Source of the DNA: Carettochelys insculpta
Lineage: Eukaryota; Chordata; Testudines; Carettochelyidae
NCBI RefSeq assembly: GCF_033958435.1
Contig: NC_134138.1
Coordinates: 177,180,798 to 177,244,797 of the forward strand
Direction: 5' to 3'
Length of the DNA: 64,000 bases
Positions 11,906 to 23,380 of the stretch are shown piece after piece. Each line of letters opens with the position of its first letter. The stretch's first letter is position 1. The translations under genes were made by a program, and so were the position numbers. Below the pieces are notes generated by a model. It was not told where the DNA came from. It worked only from the letters and a program-made list of their open reading frames with translations, and did not search any database.

Positions 11906-13545
11906 GATTAGTAACAGTATGGATGCTAAAAGACCTTCAACATGATTCTTCCGTTGGGGTATTTTGACTGGCATTTGGATTGCAGGCTTACTTATCTGAT
12001 GGTATGAATTTGAAACTTGTGCTTGCACTATGGGAAATTCCTATAGATAGCAGCATGCAAAGCGAGTGACCCAGTACAAACTCAGGTTGAAAGTTTTGTG
12101 ATCACTACAATCAATTGGTGCAGCCAGTGCCTCATGGAAATGGTTAAATGTCAAAAGGGGTGAGTAATCCCACCCACAACCTACCTGCAGATAACCCAAA
12201 GGTCCATCTGCTGGTGCAAGGAAAAAGCAACATCGACGTGGGACTTTAGGACTGCAAACTGGTGAAAAATGATAGCTTAAATGTTGGAGGAGAGGGCGTT
12301 TCCATCTGTAAATTCCTTTGTGTTAATTTATGAACTGACATCCCCAAATGGACAGCAGCATGGGAGAAGAAAAAATTGTTTTAAGCTGAGATGTTCCCTT
12401 TTGCACCCAAATATCGAGCAGGAAAGTGAGAGAGGCAAGACGAAGATAAGGACATCAGGAGGCTAATCGGAGGTTCTTTTGCTTTGTACGTGGAAATCCC
12501 TGAGTTAGAGATGTCAGCTTTTTGTTCATGCAAAACTAAACGCCCTTTTTCCATTCTATCCTCTAGCCTTAATGTTAATCAAACAGTAATGAAACCTATG
12601 GATGACAGGGTTTAATTAAAAAACGGAAAGTCCTCCTTTAAAATAAACTTAAATATCAATGCACCACAAATATCCTACAGCCATAAAATGTGTATTTTAA
12701 AATGCTTCATGCTATTAATCCATTTGTAAATAGGATTGTAGATGTGTACGTGGGCACTAATTGCTAATGTTTTTACAATTGGTGCCCAGTGCTCATAATT
12801 GTGCATCGTGTACCTTATCTCCAGAAAAAATGTTTGCTACACAATAGCTATTACACGGGAATTTTAAATGCCTAAGTTTAAAAAGTAGCCAACTTTTAAA
12901 AAAAAAAAGTTACACAAAAAAGCCATATTAGTTTAGTTTTAGGTGCCCATAATAGTTAAATACTTTAAAATACTAATTAAATTAAGAACTCCAATAAATA
13001 TATGCTTTGTTAAACTAGTTATTCAAGTACAGTTAATACCTCAAAGCAGTTCAAAAATATTTTTGAACACTTCACCCTTCTCTGTCCACCCCAAGTTTAG
13101 GAAGTGTGCTCCTATTAGCCTATTGCCACACTGGGAAGCTGGAGCATAGGTAAGCAGTGAGCCTTCCTCTTTCCAGTCCCGGATGAGTGCCGACCCTTTT
13201 TCTAACCATTCATATTACACACTTCCCTGCACCTTGACCAAGTACTATTTACATTAACAGAGCTGCTGTACCAGATGACCCTAAGTTAGTTAACTGTCTG
13301 GCACTGGAATGACTTCCTGGGTTTGGCCTTGGTATTAAATAAAACTCCCTGGCTGTGCACTAACAGTTAAATAAATGAACACATTTTTGCGAAATAACAG
13401 TTCTGTGCTTCTAGGAAGGTGTCTTTTTTCCAAGGGCAGTGATTTGTTCTTTTTTCAGTTCTAGGAGAAATTGCACCTAATCTCTGCCACTACCACCCTC
13501 ACACACACGCTTCAAAAACAATTGTGTATGGTGGTACTTCTGTCA
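11906..13545. other. Intergenic, no supported gene
   Basis: AT-rich sequence with A-runs near 12900 and no recognisable coding, RNA or repeat structure. Reading frames of 60-70 codons here have no family features. Confidence 0.5.
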
Positions 13546-13632
13546 GGCTGCAGCTACACTGCAGCACTCTCTCGCCATAAGTTTTGTTGGGAAATTTCTT
13601 CTGACAGTGATTTCTGTCGACAGAGTGCAGCC
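13546..13632. repeat. Very short MITE-like inverted repeat
   Basis: The interval begins GGCTGCAGCTACACTGCAG and ends in CTGTCGACAGAGTGCAGCC, giving partly complementary ends that resemble the GGCT..CTACAC termini of the longer MITEs in this window. It is only about 87 bp long with imperfect arms, so this may be an internally deleted copy or chance. Confidence 0.35.
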
Positions 13633-15899
13633 ACACACACAAGCCAGTCGGGGGAGGGCTCTGCTTTGGCAACTCAAATTCTGACATGGCAATGATGTAC
13701 TGTTTTTTGAAGTACAATATCTGATACTTTCATTTACATGCAGTAGCTTATTACTATTTTTAAATTGAGAAAAATAAAATCTTTTCCATCTAATTTGTAG
13801 TTCTTTGAAGCCTGTTGCCCACAGTGATGGTCGAGGTCACCTATGGTCAGGCTAGCCCTGATACCCGAAGAAAGAAAAAGCAGTGATAGAGATCAAAAAA
13901 AGGTGTTCTTGATCATATTGTAAAAATTTCAGTGACACATAACCCACAGTTATGGCAACAATTGTTTTATGTCTAACAATACATTTTAGTTTTGCCTATA
14001 TTTAGGCTTTCAAATAACTATGGGCATTTTATTAAAACCTGCATCAAGAGCTAATATTACACATACCATGCCAAGAAGCCTCTGGGCTGCATAGTGTACA
14101 ACCACAAAGTAAGGTGATAATGTCTGCTGCAAAGACAAGACAAAATTAATGGATGAGAGAAAGAATCAGGTACAAAGAGTCAGGGATCCAAAAATAATGC
14201 CTTAGTGAATTAGTAAGAGAGATCATACAATAAAGTCAAAGCCCACTTTCCTAGTGTGGAGGTTTCTCTTCAAACTATCCCTGACTAAATCTGTGTACAT
14301 TTATGATTACATGATCTAATCCATAACAGTAAAACAAAGGTGCATGGTTTGAAGATTGCAGAGAGAAGCAGTTTTATTGAAATGTTAAGGTTCCATTAAA
14401 GGTGGAAATAAGGTGGGGATTTGTGTTTTGCAAAGCAGTAGCTCATAAAATAGAATATGTTGATCACATGCAATGCAATATTTCATCATGCTTTACAAGA
14501 GTGGTCTGAAGCACAATCCAGTAAAACAGTTATGTATGATATTTGCATAAGAACCATTTGAGATGGCTTTCAGAAGCCTGTTCGTGTTGATTCCTTAACC
14601 AAAGTACCCCCAGAGCTAGGGTATCTTCATTGTCTCAGAGCAAGAGAAAGCAGAATGCCAAAAGTACATTGCTAAACACAAGATAGGTGCATCTACACTA
14701 AGCAAACACAGCTGAGTGAAGCTGAGATGCTTCACAAACTGCTTTGCAACAGCTTCAATCTCAGAGGTCCACATGGGGTTATCACCTACTATGATGGGCA
14801 TGCCACTAAGCTTGGCTATGTCCCCTATTCAGCCTCCCACCATCCTGTCCTGCTGGACCAGAAGCTCTGAGCTCCCCAAGCCGAGGCACAGCAATGGAAT
14901 AAGAGCCCCCTAGCAGAACACCACCACCATTGAAACAGCTCAGCTCTGGGAGGGCTCAGCCATAAAGCCTTTGACAGCACCCAAGAGCACAGCCCCAACT
15001 AGGGACCAAAACCCCAGATAAATCCATCATACTCTCATACAAAAACTTCCCACGGAGAGAGCTCATAAGGTCAGCCCCCTTTATCAATGAAGAGAGAGAA
15101 GCAGCGTGATTGCCCCTTTCCCCACAGGTAACAATTATTTACACTGTGCTTGATGATAAAAGTCTTTTTTATTCTATCAAGTATGAAGAGCAAGTGTTAA
15201 ATGATTGCATGTAAAAGCAAACAGAGCAAAGTAAGTTACAAAGCCAAAATAAAACACACCAGCTAAAAGAGAAGTTATTACAAAGTGTATTCCTCATCCC
15301 AATTCTTCACAGGCCAGAGCTGGTCTTTTCTCGCACCTGGGTCTGTCAGCTTCTGTACCTTCTTTAGGTGGAAAGGCAGTTTCAAAGACTAGCTGAAGAC
15401 AAAATCCCAATTGCTTTCCATTCTTTAAAGCAACTTTCTCCCAGATCAGGAACACCTTGTTTAGTCTCCCCATCCACGTGGACAGCTACCAGATTCAAAT
15501 CCCAGTAACAGGGGCATGGTCACACATCTTTATAGAACCAACCACACAGATGAGACAAAGAATTAGATGCAAAGGGCCATGGATCCAAAAATCTTCTTGG
15601 ACTGAGCCATTGATCGACATATCTCATCTTCTATGATGCCATTTGTAAGCAACTAAACCAATCCAGATGTCATGTGAAAAGCCACCAACTGCAAGCATTG
15701 TACAGTCTATCCAGATTCTACACTTTTCCTGTAGTGCCTGGATACACTGATTCTCAAAGCAATAAAGTGCCTGGACAGCAGTTTGCGGCTAGGACAATCT
15801 GTCCTGAAGTAGAGTTCCCACGTGATAGGGAGATATGCTGCATGACATCACATTGGCCTTCATGGTGTTTTTATAACACTTATGTTGACCACCAATAGA
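13633..15899. other. Intergenic, no supported gene
   Basis: Non-coding sequence. Stretches at about 14.68-15.06 kb are richer in GC and may be an undated repeat, but I could not identify a family or boundaries. Confidence 0.45.
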
Positions 15900-16243
15900 G
15901 TGCTTTCAATGAGCAAGATGGCCATACAAGATTATTTTTGGTATCTGTTGATCATCCATCTTCATAATGTGACCAATCCAGTGAAGCTGTTTGTTTATAA
16001 GCCTTGCTTCCATGTCCATGACACCACAAAGCTTAAGACCCTCCATGTTAGTTTTGTCCCACTAGTTCACATGGGCTGTCTTACTCAGACAATGCATCTG
16101 GAACTCATTGAGTTCCAAAATACGGTGGCACTATATTGTCCATGACTCCAAGCCATATAGCAGGATATTCAGGACAACTGCCTGATAAACTGCTACACTG
16201 GTATATCGTTTAATGCCATGGTCATTCCATAGGCATTTGGGCT
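15900..16243 (-). mobile_element. Non-LTR retrotransposon fragment, RT C-terminal part
   Basis: Translated on the - strand with several stops, the region resembles the end of a LINE reverse transcriptase: a VLNILLYGLESWT-like block (YG.E.WT motif) followed by an HWIGHIMKM-like block, the LRW.GH..RM motif seen after the RT in many LINEs. The matching upstream portion continues at 16736-17100. The two halves are separated by the MITE at 16302-16735 and a short inverted duplication. Confidence 0.65.
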
Positions 16244-16301
16244 GTTCAAACACTAAGATCCTGGCCCGCATCCTTTACAACAGGCTTTCACTACACGACT
16301 G

Positions 16302-16735
16302 CTTCTACACTACCCCTCCCTTTTGGAAGGGCCATGTAAAAGCAGCCAACTGAAAATGCAAATGAGCTGTGGATTTAAATATCTCATGCCTCATTTGCAT
16401 ACTCCCGCAGGCGCTCACGTCCAAAAGGGGCTGTTTTTGAAACACAAACAGCTGTGTAGACAGGGTTCCTTTGAAAGGAAACCCCACTTTCGAAAGCACC
16501 CTTCTTCCCCCAAAAAAATTGGGAAGAGAGGGTGCTTTCAAAAGCGGGGTTTCCTTTTCAAAGAACCCTGTCTACACGGCTGTTTGTGTTTTAAAAGCGG
16601 CCCCTTTTGGACGTGAGCTCCTGTGGGAGTATGCAAATGAGGCATGAGATATTTAAATCCACAGCTCATTTGCATTTTCATTTGGCTGCATTTACATGCC
16701 CCTTCCAAAAGGGAGGGGTAGTGTAGATATAGCTG
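16302..16735. mobile_element. Fold-back MITE, 'ACTACCCCTCCC' family, copy 2
   Basis: A long near-perfect inverted repeat of about 430 bp. It starts TTCTACACTACCCCTCCCTT and ends in the complement AAGGGAGGGGTAGTGTAGAT. Both arms carry TTTAAATATCTCATGCCTCA or its complement, the CAGCTGTGTAGACAGGGTTC box, and a central GAAAGCACCCTTCTTCCCCC hairpin. It has no ORF of its own; frames inside are shadows. It is inserted in a LINE, and the adjoining LINE sequence is itself repeated in inverse orientation on the left side. Confidence 0.85.
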
Positions 16736-17100
16736 TGTAGTGAAAGCCTGTTGTAAAGGATATGGGCCAGGATCTTACCAGCTATAGAAATCAGAGTAAT
16801 GCCCCAATGATCATCACAACAGACATGGTCACCTTTACCTTTGTACATGTGTACAACAAGGCATCTTTGAAGTCCTCAGGGACTAGCTCCTTCTCCCAAA
16901 AGGCACTAAATAAATGGGTCAGACAGCACATCTACTGGCCAGGAGCAGGTTTTTAAATATCTGATGGAATTGCATCACTGCCAGATACCTTTCCAGATTT
17001 CATCTGGTTAACAGCTTTTTGTACTTCATCGAGAGTTGGTGATATGACCAGCTGTGAATCAGTAGGCCATTGAGGAATCTCTTCAAGAACGTGCTTAATG
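16736..17100 (-). mobile_element. Non-LTR retrotransposon fragment, RT N-terminal/core part
   Basis: On the - strand this reads as a decayed reverse transcriptase segment with GSDAIPSDI, a PEDF-containing block, and ISIAGKILAHILYNRL, which matches the 'I.GKI.ARIL..RL' region of LINE RTs. In-frame stops are present. Together with 15900-16243 it forms one interrupted element reading right to left. Confidence 0.7.
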
Positions 17101-17117
17101 TCTTTGAACATCAGTAA

Positions 17118-17404
17118 GGCTATGTCTACGCTTACTCAGAAGGTCGATGGCTGCTGTGCAATTTTGGGTATGCCAATTGCGTACCTAAAATCAATTTTGC
17201 AGCCCTCGATATTGGTCCCCGTCCTAGCTGCAGGAATGTTGATGGGAGCACTCCTTCTGCTGACATTCCTTAATCGTTGCAGCTTATAAGGAGTTCCAGG
17301 TTCGACATTGATTCTGGAATGTGCCGTTTTGCACATATGTGAAATGGTGCCCCAGAAGATCAAACCTAAGTATTCGATCTTCTGTGACTAGTGTAGACCT
17401 AGCC
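17118..17404. mobile_element. MITE with TAA target duplication (Harbinger-like)
   Basis: The element begins GGCTATGTCTACGCT and ends AGTGTAGACCTAGCC, giving terminal inverted repeats. It is flanked by TAA at 17115-17117 and again at 17405-17407. A 3-bp TAA/TTA duplication is the signature of PIF/Harbinger transposition. The 287-bp body is non-coding; the central frames are not genes. Confidence 0.8.
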
Positions 17405-17570
17405 TAAGAGAAATCACATCTCACTATCTACATAACCATTATCGGATGTTATAGCTAGGGCTATACAAGTTTATATTTACAAGAAAAACAAAACCATTTA
17501 CGGATTTAAGCTGATTATATTTAGCTGATTCCTTAGTTTTCTCTCATGTTTTCTCAGTTCTGCTCCAGAC

Positions 17571-17648
17571 CCTGAAGAAGTGGGTCTTCTCCACAAAAGT
17601 TCATTACCTGATAAATAATATTGTTAGTCTTTAAGATGCTACATTTAC
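17571..17648 (+). repeat. Single-arm copy of the hammerhead-like repeat family
   Basis: It reads CTGAAGAAGTGGGTCTTCTC, then CACAAAAGTTCATTACCTG and TTGTTAGTCTTTAAGATGCT. This matches the arm of the palindromes at 1.0 and 55.6-56.2 kb, but without the partner arm. The core CTGAAGA is intact while the expected CGAAA has become CAAAA. Confidence 0.75.
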
Positions 17649-18501
17649 AGATCGTTACCTTGAACACCAAGCCATTATATTCCTAGCATAACTGTAATGA
17701 CTCTCATTAGCATGTTTAAACTTAGAAACAGATCCACACCATATTTCTAACATCACATACAAGAAAGATACAGGCACAAAACCCACAATATATATGTTCA
17801 GCATATTATAACTTTAAAAATTGTCACTGGGTGCATTTTGCCAAAAATGTCCAACAGCTATACATATCCATATTCATAAGCCAATCTTCATAAAGCATGG
17901 GGGAAAATGACAGAATCCAATTACCTCAAAGAGTTGGCCACAGTGGGACAGAGGTACTCACAAATATATTTGTGCTATCAGAACAAAAAAGCAATAGACT
18001 AGCATGGCTTTCTCTCTGTTAATAATCAACATATATTTGCGCTGTGGGCAAACTATATACTTTCTTCTGAGATTGTCTTTTCTCGTTTTTAAATTCAATA
18101 TACTATTGACAGCTGTGGAGAATAAGGTCTCTGTCTATATTACAGATAGAATTGTCCTGGTTAGGCCCCAGTTCTCCCTAGACCCAAACAAAATATAACA
18201 TTTCCATAAACTAGCAAATTATTGAGAATTATTTTGCAGATTATCTTCCTCCCTCACAGTCAAAAGACAGGCTGGAGAGAACTGAACTATTGTGCTTTGT
18301 CTGGAAGCATAGTATTGGCAGTTACGCAGTTATCCTTGTAAAAATGAAAAACAGGGCAAATGGAATACAAGTGTTTTCAGGTTTTGATAATAAAGCTGAA
18401 AGCTTAATTGCTAAACCACAGCACATTTTCTTTGCTTCTGTTTTTGTTCAAATAAAATTTAAACTCTTATGGGAAAGCAAATACATAACAATTCTAGATG
18501 C
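17649..18501. other. Intergenic DNA 3' of Y1
   Basis: AT-rich sequence downstream of the Y1 terminator, with no supported gene or repeat. Confidence 0.5.
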
Positions 18502-18613
18502 AAAAGACTAGTCAAGTGCAGTAGTGGGAAGGGGGGAAAGAGAGAACAAGGAGATCAATCTGTAACTGACTGTGAACAATCAATTGAGATAACCCACTAC
18601 CTTCGGACCAGCC
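18502..18613 (-). ncRNA. RNY1: Y1 RNA (Ro60-associated small RNA)
   Basis: Read on the - strand the gene starts GGCTGGTCCGAAGGTAGTGG and ends CTTGACTAGTCTTTT, the hallmark ends of vertebrate Y1. The 112-nt length equals that of human Y1. The first and last parts pair to form the lower stem that binds Ro60 (with the bulged C of GGTCCGA), and the T-run is the Pol III terminator and La-binding tail. The internal CAATTGATTGTTCACAGTCA loop is also Y1-like. Known roles of Y RNAs are Ro60 binding, RNA quality control and initiation of chromosomal DNA replication. Its position between PDIA4 and the other Y genes fits the vertebrate cluster. A retroposed pseudogene is unlikely because the native promoter is present. 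Confidence 0.97.
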
Positions 18614-18637
18614 GAAATTAAACGCTGCCTAGCTACA

Positions 18638-18847
18638 TATTTATAGCTCCGTCCTTTACTGCTCTTCGTGGTTATGGGTAACGCAAAATTATATTTGTGA
18701 AATCCCTGCTTACAGCATAACTCATATGCTTCTGAAAGGCACGGCTGAGACAGACATGAGAACAAATAAAGGACAACTGCAGGAAAAAACAACTTATGTT
18801 GTGAATCAGCTCTTCAGGGCTGCATGCTGGGAAACTGGTATGCAAAC
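18638..18847 (-). promoter_or_regulatory. RNY1: Y1 type 3 Pol III promoter (TATA, PSE, Staf + octamer DSE)
   Basis: On the - strand a TATAAATA box lies at 18638-18645, 25-32 bp before the start. A PSE-like element at 18662-18681 reads TTACCCATAACCACGAAGAG, close to the vertebrate PSE pattern (TCACC.TAAC....AAAG). Further out, a Staf/ZNF143-type site (TGCATGCTGGGAAACT on +) lies at about 18820-18835, next to an octamer-like ATGCAAAC at 18840-18847. This is the layout of snRNA-type Pol III genes. Confidence 0.9.
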
Positions 18848-19060
18848 GAAGGAACTTAACTCAGACCGCCTTATTTTATGAAAGGCAGAGAGGCCTGGCT
18901 GGGATTTGCGCGCGTTGCCCAATCAGACCGTTTACGGCGTGTATTTATAGCACGGGGCCTGCCTAAGAGTAAATCAGGCTGCTGGGCGGGAGCGTGCCTG
19001 GCGCTGAGCCGCTAACCCAGGAGCACAAGCGTTGGGGAGCAAACACCCGCTTCCTCTCGT
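18848..19060. other. GC-rich stretch next to the Y1 promoter
   Basis: A locally CpG-rich patch with GCGCGCG, a CCAAT box at 18919-18923 and a TATTTATA (TATAAATA on -) at 18942-18949. No gene starts here that I can recognise. It may be a Pol II promoter or simply a remnant of the Y1 regulatory region. Confidence 0.4.
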
Positions 19061-19190
19061 GCATATGATGAGGCGGGTCTTTGCCCACGAAAGCTTCTGC
19101 TCCAGAATATCTGTCAGTCTCTAGGGTGCCACAGGACTTCTTCTTGTTCTCGAACATACGGACTAACCCGGCTACCTCGCTGATACTTAT
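19061..19190 (+). repeat. Hammerhead-like repeat, single arm with full 3' tail
   Basis: It reads ATGATGAGGCGGGTCTTTGC, CCACGAAAGCTTCTGCTC, then TCTGTCAGTCTCTAGGGTGC, CACAGGACTTCTTCTTGTTC and ends near GGACTAACCCGGCTACC. The arrangement (stem, CGAAA, GC....GC, TC) matches the arms at 41574 and 62284. It is immediately followed by an inverted-repeat copy of the same family. Confidence 0.75.
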
Positions 19191-19202
19191 GGGGGGGGCG
19201 GG

Positions 19203-19315
19203 GGGTAGCCGTGTTAGTCTGGATCCGTAACAGCAACGAAGGGTCCTGTGGCACCTCATAGACTAACAGTTCTGTTAGTCTATGAGGTGCCACAGGACCC
19301 TTCGTTGCTGTCTCT
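19203..19315. repeat. Palindromic repeat of the 'GTGCCACAGGACCC' family
   Basis: The left half contains AGCAACGAAGGGTCCTGTGG and CACCTCATAGACTAACAG. The right half is its exact complement, with CTGTTAGTCTATGAGGTGCC and ACAGGACCCTTCGTTGCTG. Arms are about 50 bp with almost no spacer. The outer left part has the GTAGCCGTGTTAGTCTGGAT terminal block also found at the end of the 61.9-62.4 kb element. Confidence 0.8.
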
Positions 19316-20237
19316 GATGCTCGCAGCCCAGGGAGGACCTTGGGCTCCCCGGGGAGCAGGTGATCTGAGCAACAGGTGGGCTCCCAAGGCTGAACCACCA
19401 GGTTTTGCCTGAAGCGTCAGCTGTTGCCGTATCCCCTTTCAGAACGCAGCCACCGTTGCGGGGATGGAGTCGAATTCTTCCAATAAAGTGGGGGTGCATC
19501 AGAGAGATGTTTGTGCACCTGGGCAAACTGGGGGAGGGATTTTAATGAAAATGTTTCTGTGGGATGGCGCTCAAAAGGGCTAGATTCAGCTAAAGCTCTG
19601 TGAAGGAGGCTAAAGTGGGTCTATGACTCTCTGGTCCAACAGTTGGCTCGCCCTAGCGCAGAGGTCGGCAAGCAAAATAGCAGGAAGAGACATTTTTTTC
19701 CCATTTTGGTAAGAAAGTTTTAATTCAAGAGCCACAATGTATGTGAATACAAGACGGTCTTTAACAAATAACATCAGACCTTATTTTGTAACCCCTAGTT
19801 AAGATCAGTGCACGTGCGCACACACACAATGATTTGTAATGTAGTACTTGTTTGCTGCAGGATGTTCACAAACATTTTGCGTATTTTATTTCCTCTCATT
19901 TTACATGTGTGTGTTTGTACCACCTGTCTTACTGACTTTGACTCCTGAACCTTCTCTCTCTCTCTCTCTGGAGAATACTAAGGGGGAGTTATCCAGCTTT
20001 TTGGTTGCTGTTCAGATATAAGTTGGCCATTTCAGGGGCCTTTAGAAATTCTCTGTTATCAAAAATAATCAGGAGTATTTTTTGTTTATTTATTTATGTA
20101 CTTACTTACTTTGCAGTTATAGCACTCGGAGATACAAAGAAGACCCCTGACCTAGTCACGTTGTTTACTGAGCGAGTATTAAGACAGACCCATAGCCTAC
20201 TACCCTTTCCTGGACCCAAGTAAGTTTGTGTATTAGG
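19316..20237. other. Intergenic with possible hAT-like end and a CT microsatellite
   Basis: A CAGAGGTCGGCAAGCAAAA sequence at about 19659 resembles hAT termini, but the other end was not found. A (CT)n run lies at about 19952-19969. No gene is supported. Confidence 0.4.
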
Positions 20238-20605
20238 GCAAGGATGAGTAAATGTTTTATGTCAGGCCCCACTTTTCATCACTGCAGTTAAGGGCCCCTT
20301 CCTCCCCAACCTGTCTAATGTAATTAAAACTGTTAGAAACTTCAGTTATGTTCATAAAAAAACAAACAGACAAAACTTTCAGCATGTGTAACAGAATAAG
20401 TATGTGGAATGTGAAAACTTTATCAATTGTGTGTATAGATACAGATATAGATATGAATACACATACATAAAAATAACAATATTTTTCTACATTTTTAATG
20501 CGATGGATGAACCTGAGACCCAGTAGCCAATTGTGCTATACCCATTATGAAATTTCACATCCCCATGAGGTAGCCCACCCCACACTTTGCATACTCTGTG
20601 TTAGG
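20238..20605 (+). mobile_element. hAT-like non-autonomous repeat, copy 1
   Basis: It is homologous along its length to 26809-27138: both share a start of the GGGTGA.CAAA type, the block AACCTGTC.AATGTAAT, the block CAGTTATGTTCATA, the ATGAGAC/CTAGCAGCCAAT-type block and a pyrimidine-rich end with GCCCACCCC. The termini of this copy are decayed. No ORF. The hAT assignment rests on the better preserved ends of copy 2. Confidence 0.65.
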
Positions 20606-20746
20606 TAACCTCTCTCCCCTTTCCTTTACTAGGGCGTATGGCCAGGGGCTCCAGGCTTCTCTCTCTCTCAGGCAGCTTGTGCCTTTCACTCTGTCTTTGC
20701 TCTCAAGATGGTGGAAAGCTGGTGTCTTCCACTTCCTCTTCATTCT

Positions 20747-21159
20747 GGCTGTGTCTACACTTGCCCCCTTCTTAAGGCTGGTCGGAAGATGCCAATGAGG
20801 CACTGACATGAAGATGCAGCACCTCAATAACATAATTCTGGTTGTGTGCAATTCATGTGCCACTTTTGGAACTCACGCCACCAATGTAGCTGGGGGCCTT
20901 TCGAAAGGGCTTCCTGATTTCGAAAGCCTCTTCTTCCTAAAACCAAATCAGAAAAAGGGGCTTTCTAAGTCAGGGGGTTCCTTGCGAAAGGCCCCTGTCT
21001 ACATGGGCAGCGTGTTTCAATAGCGGCACTTTCGAATCGTGTGCAGCCGCCATTATGATAACGAGGTGCTGCATGTTCATGTAAACAGCTCATTAGCATC
21101 TTCTGAACTGCCTCATTAGCATGCCCCTCCAAAAGGAGGGGGATAGTGTAGACACAGCC
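20747..21159. mobile_element. Fold-back MITE with 3-bp TSD
   Basis: It begins GGCTGTGTCTACACTTGCCC and ends with the complementary GTGTAGACACAGCC. TCT occurs directly on both sides (20744-20746 and 21160-21162). Internal arms carry TTTCGAAAG-type blocks and a central hairpin near 20930-20960. About 413 bp, non-coding. It belongs to the same TIR group as the elements at 17118 and 58765. Confidence 0.8.
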
Positions 21160-21162
21160 TCT

Positions 21163-22640
21163 GTGTCCCACCCCCCACTACTCCCTTGTAGTCACTGACT
21201 GTTATCACAACTCCATCAAGAGTCTCGTGATATTTGTAGTTTTTCCCTAAAGCCCCAGCTCCAGGAGTCCTGTAAATAGATGTAGGTGTGACAGAACTGC
21301 TTTTATATGATTTCAACGGATAATGTATTACATTTTAAACGTTTTTAAATTTTCACAGTTCCAGGATTTGGGAAGCGGATTCAGACAATAAATTATGTAA
21401 TGACGATAGAAAACTCAAATTGTCAACATCACATCAAAATATACAAAGTAAATATTCTTAAATCAAGCCAAGTTTGTGTTCTTTACTTTGCTTATCTGTA
21501 AATTTCCATTCTTTTCAACAGAATATTTTTCATTGTTTTTGTGCCTGTGGGGAAATTCATGTTTACAATATTTATCAATAAAAATCAAATTCTTCCCAGG
21601 CCTAAAGACATGAGTCTACATTAAAAAAAATGTCTAACACAGTGTCAGAGAAAACCTTGAAAATGTGATTTGAGTACCTCACCCCACCCCTTCAAACACC
21701 CACAGGTCATCCTTGCTGGAGAAAGGTTTTTGTTTATTCTGATATTTAAAAAAGAAAAAGATTGTGACACATATTGAAAAATAAGTCACAATAAATCATG
21801 CCAACGAGCTGGTGCTTCTTGTGCTGTCTATAAAGGGACTAGTAAAAACAAACTTAAAAACACATCAGTTGTAGAAACACCAAAGGTACCTCAGTGCGAT
21901 ATAAAAAAAGCACAAGCAGTAACACTATTTTAGTGAGCAGTTATAAGAGAGGCAGGTGTTAACTTAAAGATGACAAAGAGAGGAGCCTGAAGTTAAAAAT
22001 AAATGGGGAAGAAAAGAGATGCCCTTGAAAAGATGAGTTGTAATCCAATGTAATGTAATTGTGCCAAGCTCTTGGTGGGTTTGAGACAGATGCTGTACAA
22101 TGAATTCGCATTTCTTTTCAAGTATTTTGCTATATGTGTACTTCACATGATTGGAGAGAATCATTGGTAGTTACCTTAATTCCCAAGAATTGTAAGAGTA
22201 CTCATGATTTGTGGTCAGCTAGCAGGAAATTAAATTTGTGACAGTCTGTCCAACACTGAAAGATGGCAAAATATAATGTGAGTCACCCAATGTTATGTTT
22301 TAGACTATAGTTATTCTAAATTCAAATAATCCATGATCTCAGTCACAGAATATGTCAAGTGGATTTTTAACACAACAGGACCTACAAAAGTGTCCTTTAA
22401 TCAAGTATTATCCTCCAGACAGATGGTAACGGATCCTGTACTGTGTATGGCACCATAGTCTTGTGCCAGGCAGGTTGTTCTGTACACAGAAGAAGTCATA
22501 TTCCAAAACCAACTTCCAAACTATTCTTTCTACCTAATGAAAATGCTGCAGGCCCCATTATGGGCTCAGTCAGATTTAGGGTTCCAACTTTCTAATTGCA
22601 CAAAACACATTGCTCACTCCATCCCCTCTGCCTGTGGCTT
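21163..22640. other. Intergenic, no supported gene
   Basis: AT-rich DNA, no recognised repeat boundaries or RNA genes. Confidence 0.5.
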
Positions 22641-23380
22641 GTTCTCTACCATCCTCACTCACTCTCAAGCTGGGTCAAGGGTTGGGATATGGAGGGTGAG
22701 GGTGTCAGCTGGGGTGCCGGATCTGGATGGCTTAAGTGTGTGGGAGGGAGCTCTGGGCAGGGGGTGAGGGGTAACCAAGGGTTTGGGAATGTAGGTATGG
22801 GGCTCCAAGCTGAGGCAGGGGGTTGCAGTGTGGGAGGGGGTAAGGGCTCATATCTGGGGGTGATGGCTCCATGGTAGGGTCAGAAATGAGGCATTCAGAG
22901 TGCAGGAGGGGAATCTGGGCTGGGTTGGGGCAAGGGTTTGCAGTAGGTTAAGGACTTTGGCTGGGGTATGGGCTGTGAGGTGGGCCCAGGGATAAGGGGG
23001 TGCAGGAGGGAGCTTCAGGTTGTGGCCAAGGGCTCTGGAGTGCAGAAGGGTGCTCAGGACTGGGGAAGAGGTGCAAGAGGGTGTTCAAGATACAGACTCT
23101 GGGTGGCACTCACCTTGAGTGGCTTCCCAGAAACAGTGCATGTCCCTTGGCTCCTCAGGGGAGGCAGGATGATATGTCTGTCCATGGTCCACGCTGCTTC
23201 CACACACAGGTACCCCCCCTCACCACAGCTCCCATTGGTCACAATTTCCAACCAATGGGAGCTGCAGAGCCAGCACTTGAGGCAGGGGCAGTGTGCAGAG
23301 CTCCGCTTACTGCGCCCCCACCTAAGAAGTCAGGGATATATCCTCACTTCCCGGAAGCTACATGAACCCAGATAGGGAGC
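22641..23380. repeat. G-rich degenerate repeat plus CCAATGGGAGC-containing hAT-like tail
   Basis: About 450 bp of degenerate tandem G-rich sequence (variants of GGGTGCAGGAGGG and GGGCTCTGG) is followed by CAGCTCCCATTGGTCACAAT and its complement ATTTCCAACCAATGGGAGCT in close inverted arrangement. This combination is typical of old hAT-derived repeats in amniotes. Overlapping frames here of 93-135 codons are low complexity and are not reported as genes. Confidence 0.5.

Noticed and set aside
18900..18950. A further Y RNA start driven by the TATAAATA at 18942-18949 (-)
   Set aside because: No Y-type GGTCCGA start, no GACTAG..TTTT end and no PSE at the right distance.
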